NCBI RefSeq assembly: GCF_021531815.1
Contig: NZ_JADYUM010000001.1
Coordinates: forward strand, 1 to 64,000
Length of the DNA stretch: 64,000 nucleotides
Direction of reading: 5' to 3'
From: Pseudoflavonifractor phocaeensis
GTDB taxonomy: Bacteria; Bacillota; Clostridia; Oscillospirales; Oscillospiraceae
Shown here: positions 44,461 through 52,868 of the stretch, piece by piece
How the letters are laid out: each line of letters starts with the position of its first letter
Numbering within the stretch: the first letter of the stretch is position 1
Position numbers and translations under genes: made by a program
The notes under the pieces: model-generated
What the model saw: the letters and a program-made list of their open reading frames with translations, nothing else
Told to the model about the DNA's origin: nothing
Database searches by the model: none

Positions 44461-45435
44461 ATGAAATTTGTTTTGACCCATTCCTTGAGCCAGGCCGGCA
44501 TGGACGTTCTTCATGCAAGCGGCGCGGAACTGTTCGTCGCCAACTCTGCCGAGCCCGCCACCTATCTGGACCAGCTGAAGGACGCCGACGGCTTCATCAT
44601 CCGCGTCGGCCTCTGTCCCGCCTCCATCATCGACCAGTGCCCCAACCTGAAGGTCATCGGCCGGACCGGCGTGGGATATGACAACGTGGACGTGGCCCAC
44701 GCCACCTCCCTGGGCATCCCCGTGGTCTTCACCCCCGGTGCCAACAACCGCTCCGTGGCGGAGCACGCCGTGGCCTCCATGTTCGCCCTGGCCAAAAACA
44801 TGAAGGAAGCCGATGAAGAGCTGCGTCAGGGCAACTGGAAGATCCGCGACGCCAAGAAGGCCTTTGAGCTGTATGGCAAGAAGGTCGGTATTATCGGCGT
44901 AGGCGCCATCGGCAAGTATGTGGCTGAGATCTGCCAGGGCGTCGGTATGAAGACCGCCGGCTTCAGCCACTCCAAGAATCGGGCCAAGGTGGAAGCCGCC
45001 GGCTGCGAATACTATGAGGATATGGATCAGCTGCTGCGCGACTGCGACATCATCACCATCCACAACCCCCTCACCCCCGAGACCAAGAATATGATCTCCG
45101 CTCCCCAGTTGGCCATGATGAAGAAGACCGCTCTGCTCATCAATACCAGCCGTGGTCCCATTGTCAACGAGCAGGATCTGGCTGACGCTCTGAACAACGA
45201 CGTCATCGCCGGCGCTGCTGTGGATGTGTACAGTGTGGAACCCGCCGAGTTGAGCAACCCCGTGTTCAACGCCAAGAACTTGATCGTCACTCCCCACTCC
45301 GCCGCTCTCACCCGCGAGGGCACCGACCGCATGGGCGCCTGGTGCGCTGAAGGCTGCGTGGCCATCTGCAACGGCCAGCGCTGGGAGAACGTGGTGGACA
45401 AGTCTGTCTACAACCACGAGAAGTTTGCCAAGTAA
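44461..45435 (+). CDS. D-2-hydroxyacid dehydrogenase
   Basis: A 324-residue member of the D-isomer-specific family. VGIIGVGAIGKYVAEIC is the NAD loop. The catalytic Arg is in NTSRGPIVNEQDL, the Glu in DVYSVEPAE and the His in VTPHSAALTREG. In this operon it most likely reduces a 2-oxoacid from the aminotransferase to the (R)-2-hydroxyacid used by the CoA-transferase and dehydratase, as LdhA and FldH do in leucine and aromatic amino-acid fermentation. The preferred side chain cannot be inferred. Confidence 0.93.
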   Translation: MKFVLTHSLSQAGMDVLHASGAELFVANSAEPATYLDQLKDADGFIIRVGLCPASIIDQCPNLKVIGRTGVGYDNVDVAHATSLGIPVVFTPGANNRSVAEHAVASMFALAKNMKEADEELRQGNWKIRDAKKAFELYGKKVGIIGVGAIGKYVAEICQGVGMKTAGFSHSKNRAKVEAAGCEYYEDMDQLLRDCDIITIHNPLTPETKNMISAPQLAMMKKTALLINTSRGPIVNEQDLADALNNDVIAGAAVDVYSVEPAELSNPVFNAKNLIVTPHSAALTREGTDRMGAWCAEGCVAICNGQRWENVVDKSVYNHEKFAK

Positions 45436-45484
45436 ACAGTAAGAAGTAATTCCATCTGTTCATGAGAGAAAGGAGCAAATTATT

Positions 45485-46690
45485 ATGGTCAGTTCTTATG
45501 ATTTGAATGTCGGTGCTAAGCGGTTGGAGAAGGTAGAACCCTCCCTGATCCGTACCGTGCTGGACCGCACCGCCGTCCTGCGCGGCGAGGGCAAGCCCGT
45601 CATCGCTTTCAGTGCCGGCGAGCCCGACTTCAACACCCCCTCCGACATTAAGGAGGCCACGATCCGCGCCATCACCAACAACCAGACCAAGTACGGCTCC
45701 AACCAGGGTTATCCTCCCCTGCGTAAGCTGCTGCAGGGCTACATCAAGGAAGAGACCGGCATTGACTACGACCCCAACACCGAGATTCTGATCACCAGCA
45801 GCGCCGCCGAGGCTCTGAACAACTCCATCATGGCTTTTGTGGACGAGGGTGACGAGGTCATCGTTCTGACTCCTGCCTTTGTCTCCTACAAGAGCCTGAT
45901 CAACATGTGCGGCGCCAAGTTTGTGGACATCCCTCTGAGTGCTGAAAACGGCTTCCAGGTGGACATCGAAGCTGTTAAAGCCGCCATCACTGACAAAACC
46001 AAGATGCTGGTCATGAACAGCCCCAGCAACCCCACTGGCGCCGTATTCAGCTACGACAATCTGAAGCAACTGTGCGAGTTGGCCGTGGAGCACAACTTCC
46101 TGATCCTCTCCGATGAGATCTACAGCCGTCTGGTCTATGACGGAGCTGAGTTCCACTCCATCGCCTCCTTCCCCGGCATGAAGGAGCGTTCCATCATCGT
46201 CAGCGGCTTCTCCAAGACCTTTGCCATGACCGGCTGGCGTCTTGGCTACATTGCCACCTCTGCCAAGCTGCGCGGTCACATCCTGCGCGTCCACCAGTAT
46301 TCCACCACCTGCTCCCCCACCTTCATTCAGGTCGGTCTGGCTGAGTCCATGAACACCCCCAACACCAAGAAGCAGGTGGAAGAGATGCTGGCCGCCTTCG
46401 CAAACCGCCGCAAGCTCATCATGAAGCTGCTGGACGAGATCCCCGGCCTGACCTATGTCAAGCCCTACGGCGCTTTCTATATCATGGTGGATGTCTCCGC
46501 TCTCAACATCAGCAGCATGGACTTCTCCATGAAACTGCTGGAAGAGAAGTATGTTGCCACCGTTCCCGCCGTGGGTCTGGATGATCACACTGGCAAGTAT
46601 GTCCGTTTCTCCTACGCTACCTCTGAGGAGAATATTGTGGAAGGTTTCCGCCGTATCAAGGAAATGGTTGAGGAAATGCGCAAGGCGTAA
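45485..46690 (+). CDS. Class I/II PLP-dependent aminotransferase
   Basis: A 401-residue fold-type I aminotransferase. SAGEPDFNTP is the substrate-binding segment, NSPSNPTGAVFS the cofactor-binding motif, and SGFSKTFAMTGWRLGY contains the PLP-binding Lys and a conserved Arg. It converts an amino acid to its 2-oxoacid, feeding the dehydrogenase encoded just upstream. Last gene of the thiolase operon. Codon usage is biased toward highly expressed codons, more so than the neighbours, which suggests a major flux. Confidence 0.94.
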   Translation: MVSSYDLNVGAKRLEKVEPSLIRTVLDRTAVLRGEGKPVIAFSAGEPDFNTPSDIKEATIRAITNNQTKYGSNQGYPPLRKLLQGYIKEETGIDYDPNTEILITSSAAEALNNSIMAFVDEGDEVIVLTPAFVSYKSLINMCGAKFVDIPLSAENGFQVDIEAVKAAITDKTKMLVMNSPSNPTGAVFSYDNLKQLCELAVEHNFLILSDEIYSRLVYDGAEFHSIASFPGMKERSIIVSGFSKTFAMTGWRLGYIATSAKLRGHILRVHQYSTTCSPTFIQVGLAESMNTPNTKKQVEEMLAAFANRRKLIMKLLDEIPGLTYVKPYGAFYIMVDVSALNISSMDFSMKLLEEKYVATVPAVGLDDHTGKYVRFSYATSEENIVEGFRRIKEMVEEMRKA

Positions 46691-46779
46691 CGCTTTTTCA
46701 CAATCTGTTGTCCGATAGAGAGTTCAAGCCGGTGCATACGCAGATCGCAACACTTTAGTCATTTAATTCGGCTTCTCTA

Positions 46780-46809
46780 TTGACAAACGCATATGGCTTG
46801 GGCCATAAT
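46780..46809 (+). promoter_or_regulatory. Promoter before the M20 remnant
   Basis: TTGACA at 46780-46785 and CATAAT at 46804-46809, spacing 18. The same -35 and -10 hexamers make up the larA-like promoter at 55708-55736. Confidence 0.7.
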
Positions 46810-46813
46810 GCTT

Positions 46814-46831
46814 TTGTATGATGTATACATT
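46814..46831 (+). promoter_or_regulatory. GntR-type operator (18 bp), site 1
   Basis: TTGTATGATGTATACATT starts four bases after the -10. The identical 18-mer is at 55682-55699 in the larA-like promoter. It contains the palindrome ATGTATACAT and fits the GT...AC pattern of FadR-subfamily GntR sites. The regulator encoded at 51015-51680 is the natural candidate. Confidence 0.7.
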
Positions 46832-46873
46832 CGGCGGGGCGGAACCAGGCTGTTCCGTGTTCCGTCCCCGCCG
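46832..46873 (+). other. Leader hairpin downstream of operator 1
   Basis: CGGCGGGG(C)GGAAC pairs with GTTCCG(T)CCCCGCCG. It ends right before GGAGGAG, a ribosome-binding site not followed by a usable start codon, consistent with loss of the original gene start. Confidence 0.55.
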
Positions 46874-47000
46874 GAGGAGTACATCAGGCACGATACTTCT
46901 TTCGCAGGCTGTCGTCTGAGGGAGAGAATGCGTTCTGCGAAGTGGTATAAATGATCAGAAAAAGAAAAGAGATATTCAGTATGTCCGAAAATGAGAACAC

Positions 47001-47747
47001 ATGATCGCCGACGGCGCCCTGGAGGGCGTAGACGCCATCTTCGGCCTTCGTGTGGACCCCGATTATCCCACCGGGATGGTCGTGTCCAAGAATGAAGCTG
47101 TTATGGCTGCCTCTGACTGGCTGATGATCGACATCTGTGGTACAGGCGCCCATGGCGCTTACCCTCACCGCGGCGTGGACGCTATCGTAATCGCCGGCCA
47201 ATTTATTACGGCGGTTCAGGCTCTGATCTCCCGGGAGCTCAATCCCCTCGATTCCGCGGTCATCACATTCGGCGCGATCAGCGGCGGCAAGACCCGCAAC
47301 GTGATCTGCGACAACGTCCATCTGGAGGGCATTCTCCGCACCCTGAAGCCCGAAGTCCGGGAACGCACCATTACCCGTATCGAGGCCATGCTGGACGGCA
47401 TCACCAAGGCCTACGGCGGCTCTTACCAATTCAAGCGGAAAAAGAGCTACTCCGCCACCATCAACGACGGCCGCTTCGTGGACTTCATCCAGCAGAACGC
47501 GGTCTCCCTGTTCGGCGAAGGAGCCTTCACTCCCCTCCCCGGCTCCAGACTGGGCTGTGAGGACTTTGGCTATTATCTGGAAAAAGTTCCCGGCGCCTTC
47601 TGGTTCCTGGGCACCGGCAACGCCGAGAAAGACACCCAGCATCCCTGGCACAGCCCCCTGTTCAACATCGATGAGGACGCCCTGGTCAACGGCGTAGCGC
47701 TGCAGGCCGCTCTGGCTTACCGCTACCTGGAATCCCCGATCCGTTAA
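47001..47747 (+). pseudogene. M20-family amidohydrolase remnant lacking its N-terminus
   Basis: About 248 residues of an M20 (hippurate hydrolase/N-acyl-amino-acid amidohydrolase) protein are intact: MIADGALEGVDAIFGLRVDP aligns with the middle of the family, followed by GTGAHGAYPHRGVDA (dimerisation-domain His) and C-terminal GCEDFGYYLEKVPGAFWFLG. The first roughly 130 residues, with the metal-binding HxHPE and GxDDA-like motifs, are missing, and in-frame upstream there is a TGA at 46992. A promoter, an operator and GGAGGAG remain upstream, so I read this as a 5' deletion. Without the metal site it should be inactive. Confidence 0.75.
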
Positions 47748-47787
47748 ATTTTCTCTCTCAAGTGAGAGGATTAGCCCATATTCGCCA

Positions 47788-47802
47788 TATTTGTATACAT
47801 TA
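47788..47802 (-). promoter_or_regulatory. GntR-type operator-like site 3, before the alanine-racemase-like gene
   Basis: On the minus strand the site reads AATAATGTATACAAA, sharing ATGTATACA with the two 18-bp operators. It lies 24 bases before the start codon at 47826. I see no clear -35/-10 pair here. Confidence 0.5.
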
Positions 47803-47825
47803 TTCTCCATTCAGGACGTGTTGAC

Positions 47826-48989
47826 ATGGATATTAACTGTTACAACAGCCGTTTGGACATCGATTTGGATACCATCGGCGAAAACATCAACAAGATCCGG
47901 GCCTATACCGGCGGTCTGGAAGTGCTTCCCGTGGTCAAGAGCAACGCTTACGGCCTGGGAACTGTCCCCGTCGCCAACTATCTGGTCCGGGAGTGCGGCA
48001 TCCGTTTTCTCGCCACTGCCCGCATCTTTGAAGCATGTCAGATCCTGGACTCCGGCTGTACGGATGCTGAGATCATGATCCTGGGGCCGGTCCCGTCTTA
48101 TTCCATCCCCGTGGCAGTGGAGCGCGGCATCCAGATCCCCCTGTTTTTAAAGCAGGATGCCAAGCAGTTGAGCGAGGAGGCCGCAAAGCGCGGCATTTCC
48201 CAGGTCAAGGCGCACCTCAAGATCGAAACCGGGATGAACCGGATCGGTGTAAAACCCGGCGAGGAACTGGACGATTTTCTCCGCTATGTCAACAGCTTGG
48301 GCAACATCACCATTGATGGTGTGTTCACCCACTTTGCCACAGCGGATCAGGCCAACGAGGGTGCCGGCAATGATTTTACCCGGGAGCAGTTCGCCCGGTT
48401 CCAGCAGGGTCTGGATCAGGTCAAACAGGCGGGCATCTCCCCCCGCTTCATCCACTGCTGCAACACCGGCGCCACCACCTGGCTGAAAGAGGCCTATCCG
48501 CTCTGCACTCATGTGCGGGTGGGCAGCCTGTATCTGGGCTACTCCTCCATCCAGAACGACTGGAACCCCATCGGCGTGAAAGAGTCTGCCAGCTGGAAGA
48601 CCCTGATCGTAAATCTGAGGACCATCCAGCCCGGAGAGAGCGTGGGCTATGGCCGGGCCTTCCGGCCTACCTCCCCCGCCAAGGTGGCCACCATCGGCAT
48701 CGGCTACGGCGATGGTTACGTGCGCAGCTTTGCCATGAACCACGCGCCTGTTCTGGTTCACGGAACGCGCTGTCCCTTCGTGGGGACCGCCATGGACCAG
48801 AGCTTTGTGGACGTGACTGGAGTAGACTGCCAGATTGGCGACGAAGTCACGCTCTTCGGTGCGGACGGCTCCGGCAACCAAATCTCCGGTCTGGAGATCG
48901 GCCATTTAATGGGAGAGACCCGTCTGGCAATGTTCACCCACATCACAGAGCGGGTCGCCCGGGTATACCATACCAAAAAAGAAGGTTGA
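47826..48989 (+). CDS. Alanine racemase-family PLP enzyme
   Basis: A 387-residue fold-type III enzyme. The PLP Lys is in LPVVKSNAYGLG (Lys38). The catalytic Tyr from the C-terminal domain is in GIGYGDGYVR, and VGTAMDQSFVDVT matches the usual MDQxxVDVT. Departures from housekeeping Alr (KSNAYG for KADAYG, GYGDGY for GYADGY) hint at a broad-specificity or non-alanine amino-acid racemase. It racemises amino acids between L and D forms in the cytosol. Its position behind an amidohydrolase remnant and before an NhaC transporter suggests catabolic use. Confidence 0.85.
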   Translation: MDINCYNSRLDIDLDTIGENINKIRAYTGGLEVLPVVKSNAYGLGTVPVANYLVRECGIRFLATARIFEACQILDSGCTDAEIMILGPVPSYSIPVAVERGIQIPLFLKQDAKQLSEEAAKRGISQVKAHLKIETGMNRIGVKPGEELDDFLRYVNSLGNITIDGVFTHFATADQANEGAGNDFTREQFARFQQGLDQVKQAGISPRFIHCCNTGATTWLKEAYPLCTHVRVGSLYLGYSSIQNDWNPIGVKESASWKTLIVNLRTIQPGESVGYGRAFRPTSPAKVATIGIGYGDGYVRSFAMNHAPVLVHGTRCPFVGTAMDQSFVDVTGVDCQIGDEVTLFGADGSGNQISGLEIGHLMGETRLAMFTHITERVARVYHTKKEG

Positions 48990-49215
48990 CCTTCACAGTT
49001 TCCGATTAGATCAGCGGTTTCTTTTTAATAAACCTGGGAGCAGAGGGGGAATTGGGAGCCGCTCTTCTAATATAGCCGGCTGTGACAAGCCGACAGCATC
49101 GTTTGAAAGAGGAAAGGAAAATAGAGGAAACGAGGTGTCATCCCGGAGTATTCTGATTCATTCCGCATCATCCGCGAATCCGCATTTTAAGCGAGAAAAT
49201 CGAGGAGGAAAAGTG

Positions 49216-50667
49216 ATGGAAAATAAGAAACAAAAAGCCACGATGGGCGAAAGTATCGCTTTGATGTTAGTGATCATCGCCGAGATCGTGATCTGCGTCC
49301 GCGCAGGTTTGAACCTCGAGATTCCCCTGTTCCTGACGTGGCTGATCATCTGGATCTTCGCGAAGGTCAGAAAATTTGATTGGTCCGTTGTGGAAGGCTA
49401 TCTGCTTGACGGTGTCCGTGCCGGTTTCCAATCGGTCATGATCGTCGGCGCGGTCGGCCTTCTGATCGGCACATGGATCCTCTGCGGCTGTATCCCCACC
49501 ATGATCTATTATGGTTTGGAAATCATCAGCCCCAAGATTTTCCTGCCCGCTACCCTGATCCTGTGCTCTATCCTGTCCACCATGACCGGCACCTCCTATG
49601 GCTCGGCCGCTTCTGCCGGCCTGGCCTGCATGGGTATCGGTATCTCCATGGGCTTCCCTCCGGGACTGATCGCCGGCGCGGTCATCAGTGGTGCTCTGTT
49701 TGGCGACAAGATGTCTCCCTTCTCTGACACCACCAACCTGGCCCCCGCTATGGCTGGCGGCACCCTGTTCGGCCACATCAAGTCCATGTGCTTCACCACC
49801 CTGCCCGGCTGGCTGATCTGCTTGGTCATCTTCGGCGTTGTCGGCGGCAGATACAGCACCACCGGCTACGATCCCACCACCGTCAATGAGTACCTGGCCG
49901 GTCTGGCCGCCAACTTTAACCTGGGCCCCATCACCCTGATCCCCATCGTCCTGGTTATCGTTATGCTGCTGATCAAGGTCCCCGCTCTGCCCACCATTCT
50001 GTGCGGCGCTGTTGTGGGCGCCATCACCGCCATGATCGCTCAGGGCGCCACCTGGGTGCAGTGCTTCGGCGTCATGAAGACTGGCTTCTCCATTGACTCC
50101 GGCGTGTTCCTGGTTGACAAGCTGCTCAACCGCGGCGGTATCTCCAGCATGTACAACATCATGATGATCATGATCTTCGCCATGGGCATGGGCAATGCCC
50201 TGGACAAGATGGGCGTCCTGATGAACCTGGTCGGCGGCCTGATCCACAAGATCGACTCCGTCCTGAAGCTGGTCGGCGTCACCATGCTGGTCTCCTACAT
50301 CTCCGGCATGATCGGCTGCACCATGTCCATGTCCCACGTCGTGACCGGCAAGCTCATGGCCCCCATCTACAAGGAAAAGGGTGTGGATCCCCACGTTCTG
50401 TCCCGTACCATGGAGGACTGCGGCACTCTGGGCGGCACTCTGATGCCCTGGCACACCAACGCCGTTTACTTTACCGGCACCCTGGGTGTTCTGTACAGTG
50501 AGTACATCCCCTGGGTCCTCCTCTGCTACATCGTCCCCATTCTGGCCCTTGTTGCTGCCGCCACCGGTTACGCCATCTGGTACGTGGATCCCGAAACTGG
50601 CAAGCGCATCCCCAAGGAACAGGCTCCGATCTATCAGGAGAAGATGGCCGGCAAGTCCGCCAAGTAA
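49216..50667 (+). CDS. NhaC-family sodium:proton antiporter
   Basis: A 483-residue transporter with about twelve membrane helices. Conserved stretches include GSAASAGLACMGIGISMGFPPGLIAGA and GALFGDKMSPFSDTTNLAPAMAG, the NhaC signature with charged residues in the membrane. The family includes Na+/H+ antiporters and MleN-type malate-H+/lactate-Na+ exchangers, so organic-acid exchange is an open alternative. The ATG at 49216 follows GAGGAGG; a longer frame upstream lacks support. Codon use is that of a strongly expressed gene. Confidence 0.9.
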   Translation: MENKKQKATMGESIALMLVIIAEIVICVRAGLNLEIPLFLTWLIIWIFAKVRKFDWSVVEGYLLDGVRAGFQSVMIVGAVGLLIGTWILCGCIPTMIYYGLEIISPKIFLPATLILCSILSTMTGTSYGSAASAGLACMGIGISMGFPPGLIAGAVISGALFGDKMSPFSDTTNLAPAMAGGTLFGHIKSMCFTTLPGWLICLVIFGVVGGRYSTTGYDPTTVNEYLAGLAANFNLGPITLIPIVLVIVMLLIKVPALPTILCGAVVGAITAMIAQGATWVQCFGVMKTGFSIDSGVFLVDKLLNRGGISSMYNIMMIMIFAMGMGNALDKMGVLMNLVGGLIHKIDSVLKLVGVTMLVSYISGMIGCTMSMSHVVTGKLMAPIYKEKGVDPHVLSRTMEDCGTLGGTLMPWHTNAVYFTGTLGVLYSEYIPWVLLCYIVPILALVAAATGYAIWYVDPETGKRIPKEQAPIYQEKMAGKSAK

Positions 50668-50703
50668 TTCTTCTGATCTCGTTTCTCTATTCATCCTCTT
50701 CAT

Positions 50704-50744
50704 ACGAAAAGCGTCCGGGCCAAACGGCCCGGACGCTTTTTATT
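50704..50744 (+). terminator. Terminator of nhaC
   Basis: Stem AAGCGTCCGGGCC/GGCCCGGACGCTT with loop AAAC and a following TTTTTATT. Confidence 0.93.
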
Positions 50745-50755
50745 CGTTCACACAT

Positions 50756-50788
50756 AAAATGGTCCGCCCCTCAGGGGCGGACCATTTT
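50756..50788. repeat. 33-bp palindrome, copy 1
   Basis: A nearly perfect palindrome with arms AAAATGGTCCGCCCC and GGGGCGGACCATTTT. An identical 33-base copy lies at 50953-50985. Together they enclose two further palindromes in the nhaC-gntR gap. Confidence 0.85.
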
Positions 50789-50790
50789 GT

Positions 50791-50820
50791 AGGCTGTCGA
50801 AAAAGCTTTTTCGACAGCCT
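50791..50820. repeat. 30-bp perfect palindrome
   Basis: AGGCTGTCGAAAAAG followed by its exact inverse complement, directly adjacent to palindrome copy 1. Such cruciform-capable sequence is common at ends of insertion-sequence remnants, but no transposase is nearby. Confidence 0.8.
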
Positions 50821-50872
50821 GAGCAAATTTGCAAACATGAAAAAATGTTTCCAAATTTGTACTGATTGAAAA

Positions 50873-50899
50873 GAAAGGGAACCCTGACGGTTCCCTTTC
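50873..50899. repeat. Hairpin between the two 33-bp palindromes
   Basis: GAAAGGGAACC, loop CTGAC, GGTTCCCTTTC. Part of a palindrome-rich 347-base gap between nhaC and the gntR gene that holds no gene. Confidence 0.75.
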
Positions 50900-50952
50900 A
50901 AACTATCCTTCCCTCCGAATCCTTGAAGGATCAGGGTTTATTGACAAGCTGG

Positions 50953-50985
50953 AAAATGGTCCGCCCCTCAGGGGCGGACCATTTT
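50953..50985 (-). terminator. 33-bp palindrome copy 2, likely terminator of the larA-gntR operon
   Basis: Identical to the palindrome at 50756-50788. On the minus strand it starts 29 bases after the gntR stop codon and ends in CCATTTT, so it probably terminates that operon. Confidence 0.7.
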
Positions 50986-51014
50986 GTTTCCATACCGCAG
51001 GCAGACGGCGAACC

Positions 51015-51680
51015 TCAACTCTGCGCCGACCGGTTTTTCAATTGTTCCTTGATACAGAGACACGCCAACTCCAAATGCCTGGAATCGATCTCAACTGCCC
51101 GCTCGGCATCCCCCGACGCCAAAGCGCTGATCAACTCCCGGTGCTCAGAAATCGAGTCCTGAAACCGTTTGCTGCTGTTCAGGGATAAAACGCGGAACTG
51201 CTGGTTCATGGAGCGGACCCGGTAATACAGGTCCTCCACCAGATGGTTGCCGCCCAGGCAGACGATTTGGTTATGAAGCTCGTCATCGGCGGCGACGTAG
51301 ACGTCGATCTCCCCCTGCTCATAGGCGTCTCCCAGTGCCCGGCCGATCTGGCTCAGGAGCACTCCCTTGCTGTCGGTCATGTTCTGGGCCGCGCGGCGGA
51401 TGGCATAGGTCTCCAGCATCACCCGGACGTCGAAGATCTCCTCGATGTCCCGGGCGGTAAACTCCCTAACATAGACGCCCTTATTGGGCACTTCAATGAC
51501 CAATCCGTCCCCCGCCAACTGATGCAGGGCCTCCCGGACCGGGCTGCGGCTGACATGGAGCTGGTTGGCCAGCTCCACTTCCTGAAGCCGCTGACCGGGA
51601 GCAAATTCGCCTTTCCAAAGTGCAGTGCGCAAAATCGTATAGATCTGGCTTCGTATGGTCTGGACTGGCTGGTTGGCCAT
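51015..51680 (-). CDS. GntR-family (FadR/FCD) transcriptional regulator
   Basis: A 221-residue regulator. The winged helix-turn-helix is in PGQRLQEVELANQLHVSRSPVREAL (about residues 28-52), followed by an all-helical FCD ligand/metal-binding domain (residues 80-215, with HNQIVCLGGNH and EHRELISAL carrying the metal-ligand His residues). It probably senses a carboxylate. Last gene of the larA-like operon, and therefore likely autoregulated through the site at 55682-55699. Start chosen behind AGGAGGAGG, not the longer frame. Confidence 0.92.
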   Translation of the reverse strand: MANQPVQTIRSQIYTILRTALWKGEFAPGQRLQEVELANQLHVSRSPVREALHQLAGDGLVIEVPNKGVYVREFTARDIEEIFDVRVMLETYAIRRAAQNMTDSKGVLLSQIGRALGDAYEQGEIDVYVAADDELHNQIVCLGGNHLVEDLYYRVRSMNQQFRVLSLNSSKRFQDSISEHRELISALASGDAERAVEIDSRHLELACLCIKEQLKNRSAQS

Positions 51681-51740
51681 GTTTCCTCCTCCTATCATAC
51701 TGCGGCCGCACCGGCGGCACACCCCGGAGGAGGTGCCACC

Positions 51741-52799
51741 TCAGATCCGGGTCAGGTCGCCCACGATCTCCGCCTCGCTGAACAGCGCAGTGGTCCCTCC
51801 GGTGTGGAAGTAAACAACGGTGCTGCCCTTCGGGATGCGGCCATCCCGAATATACTCCATCAATCCATGGAACCCCTTTCCGGAATAGACGGGGTCGGTA
51901 AACAGGCCCTCGCTCCGGGCCAGGTAGCGGATGTCGTCATTGGCTGCTTTGCTGGGCATCTCATATCCGGGGGCAAAGTAATTGGGGTCGCACACAAATT
52001 GGGAGAGGTCCGTCCTCTCCTCGGCCCCGATCCGCTCCAGAGCCTGGTTGGCCAGACCGGCCACGTGCTTGGGATAGCCCTCGGGGTCCTTGGGGCTGAC
52101 CTGGATCCCGATCAGCTTGACGTCGCTGCCCAGCAGCGCTTTTCCCGCGGACAGGCCAGCCAGTGTGCCGCCGGTCCCGGTGCTGGTGAAGAAATAATCC
52201 GGATGGATCCCCTGGTCCCGCAGCTGGCCCATGGTCTCCACGAAGGAGTCCGCATATCCCACGACGCCTACCGCCGTGGAACCGCCGGAGGGCATATCGT
52301 ATACCTTGTGGCCTTCCCGCTCCAGCTCCGCGATCCGCTCCTCCACCTGGCCGCGGCAGCGCACAAAGGTATCCGCCATCAACTCGCCGGGCAGCGTGGG
52401 CAGAATATGGATCTCCGCCCCCAGAATGGTGTCCAGCAGCAGGTTGGCCCGGATATCTTCCTCCTTGGGCTCCACCAGCGCGGCCAGATACAGGATGGGC
52501 TTCATACCGCACTTCCGGGCTGCCGTGGCGGTCTCCATGGCGTGGTTGGACTGGGTGGCACCGTAGGTGATCACGGTGTCGCAGCCCTTGGCCTGGGCGT
52601 CACCCAGCAGATACTCCAACTTGCGCATCTTATTGCCGCCAAACAGCGTCATACCGGAAAAGTCTTCCCGCTTGATGTACAGTTCAACTCCTGTGTCCTG
52701 GCTGACCTTCTCCAGCTTGTGAATGGGCGTGGGGAAAAATCCCAGCTTGACCCGTACCTGGCGGTGGATCAGCTCCTGTGCCTGTTCAACCGTTTTCAT
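51741..52799 (-). CDS. PLP-dependent D-cysteine desulfhydrase/ACC deaminase/CuyA-family lyase
   Basis: A 352-residue fold-type II PLP enzyme. GGNKMRKLEYL holds the PLP Lys (Lys57), GATQSNHAMETATAA the conserved SNH, TSTGTGGTLAG binds phosphate, and FHTGGTTALFSE is the C-terminal family motif. Homologues include D-cysteine desulfhydrase, 1-aminocyclopropane-1-carboxylate deaminase and the L-cysteate sulfo-lyase CuyA; annotation tools rarely separate them. All release ammonia and pyruvate or a related oxoacid. Neighbouring SuyAB-like genes make a CuyA-type role worth testing, but the sequence alone does not decide. Confidence 0.85.
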   Translation of the reverse strand: MKTVEQAQELIHRQVRVKLGFFPTPIHKLEKVSQDTGVELYIKREDFSGMTLFGGNKMRKLEYLLGDAQAKGCDTVITYGATQSNHAMETATAARKCGMKPILYLAALVEPKEEDIRANLLLDTILGAEIHILPTLPGELMADTFVRCRGQVEERIAELEREGHKVYDMPSGGSTAVGVVGYADSFVETMGQLRDQGIHPDYFFTSTGTGGTLAGLSAGKALLGSDVKLIGIQVSPKDPEGYPKHVAGLANQALERIGAEERTDLSQFVCDPNYFAPGYEMPSKAANDDIRYLARSEGLFTDPVYSGKGFHGLMEYIRDGRIPKGSTVVYFHTGGTTALFSEAEIVGDLTRI

Positions 52800-52868
52800 G
52801 ATGCTCCTCCTTTATAACATATCATCGCCCCGCCGGGATGTCAAATTTTTCCGCGGATCTTTTTCCAG

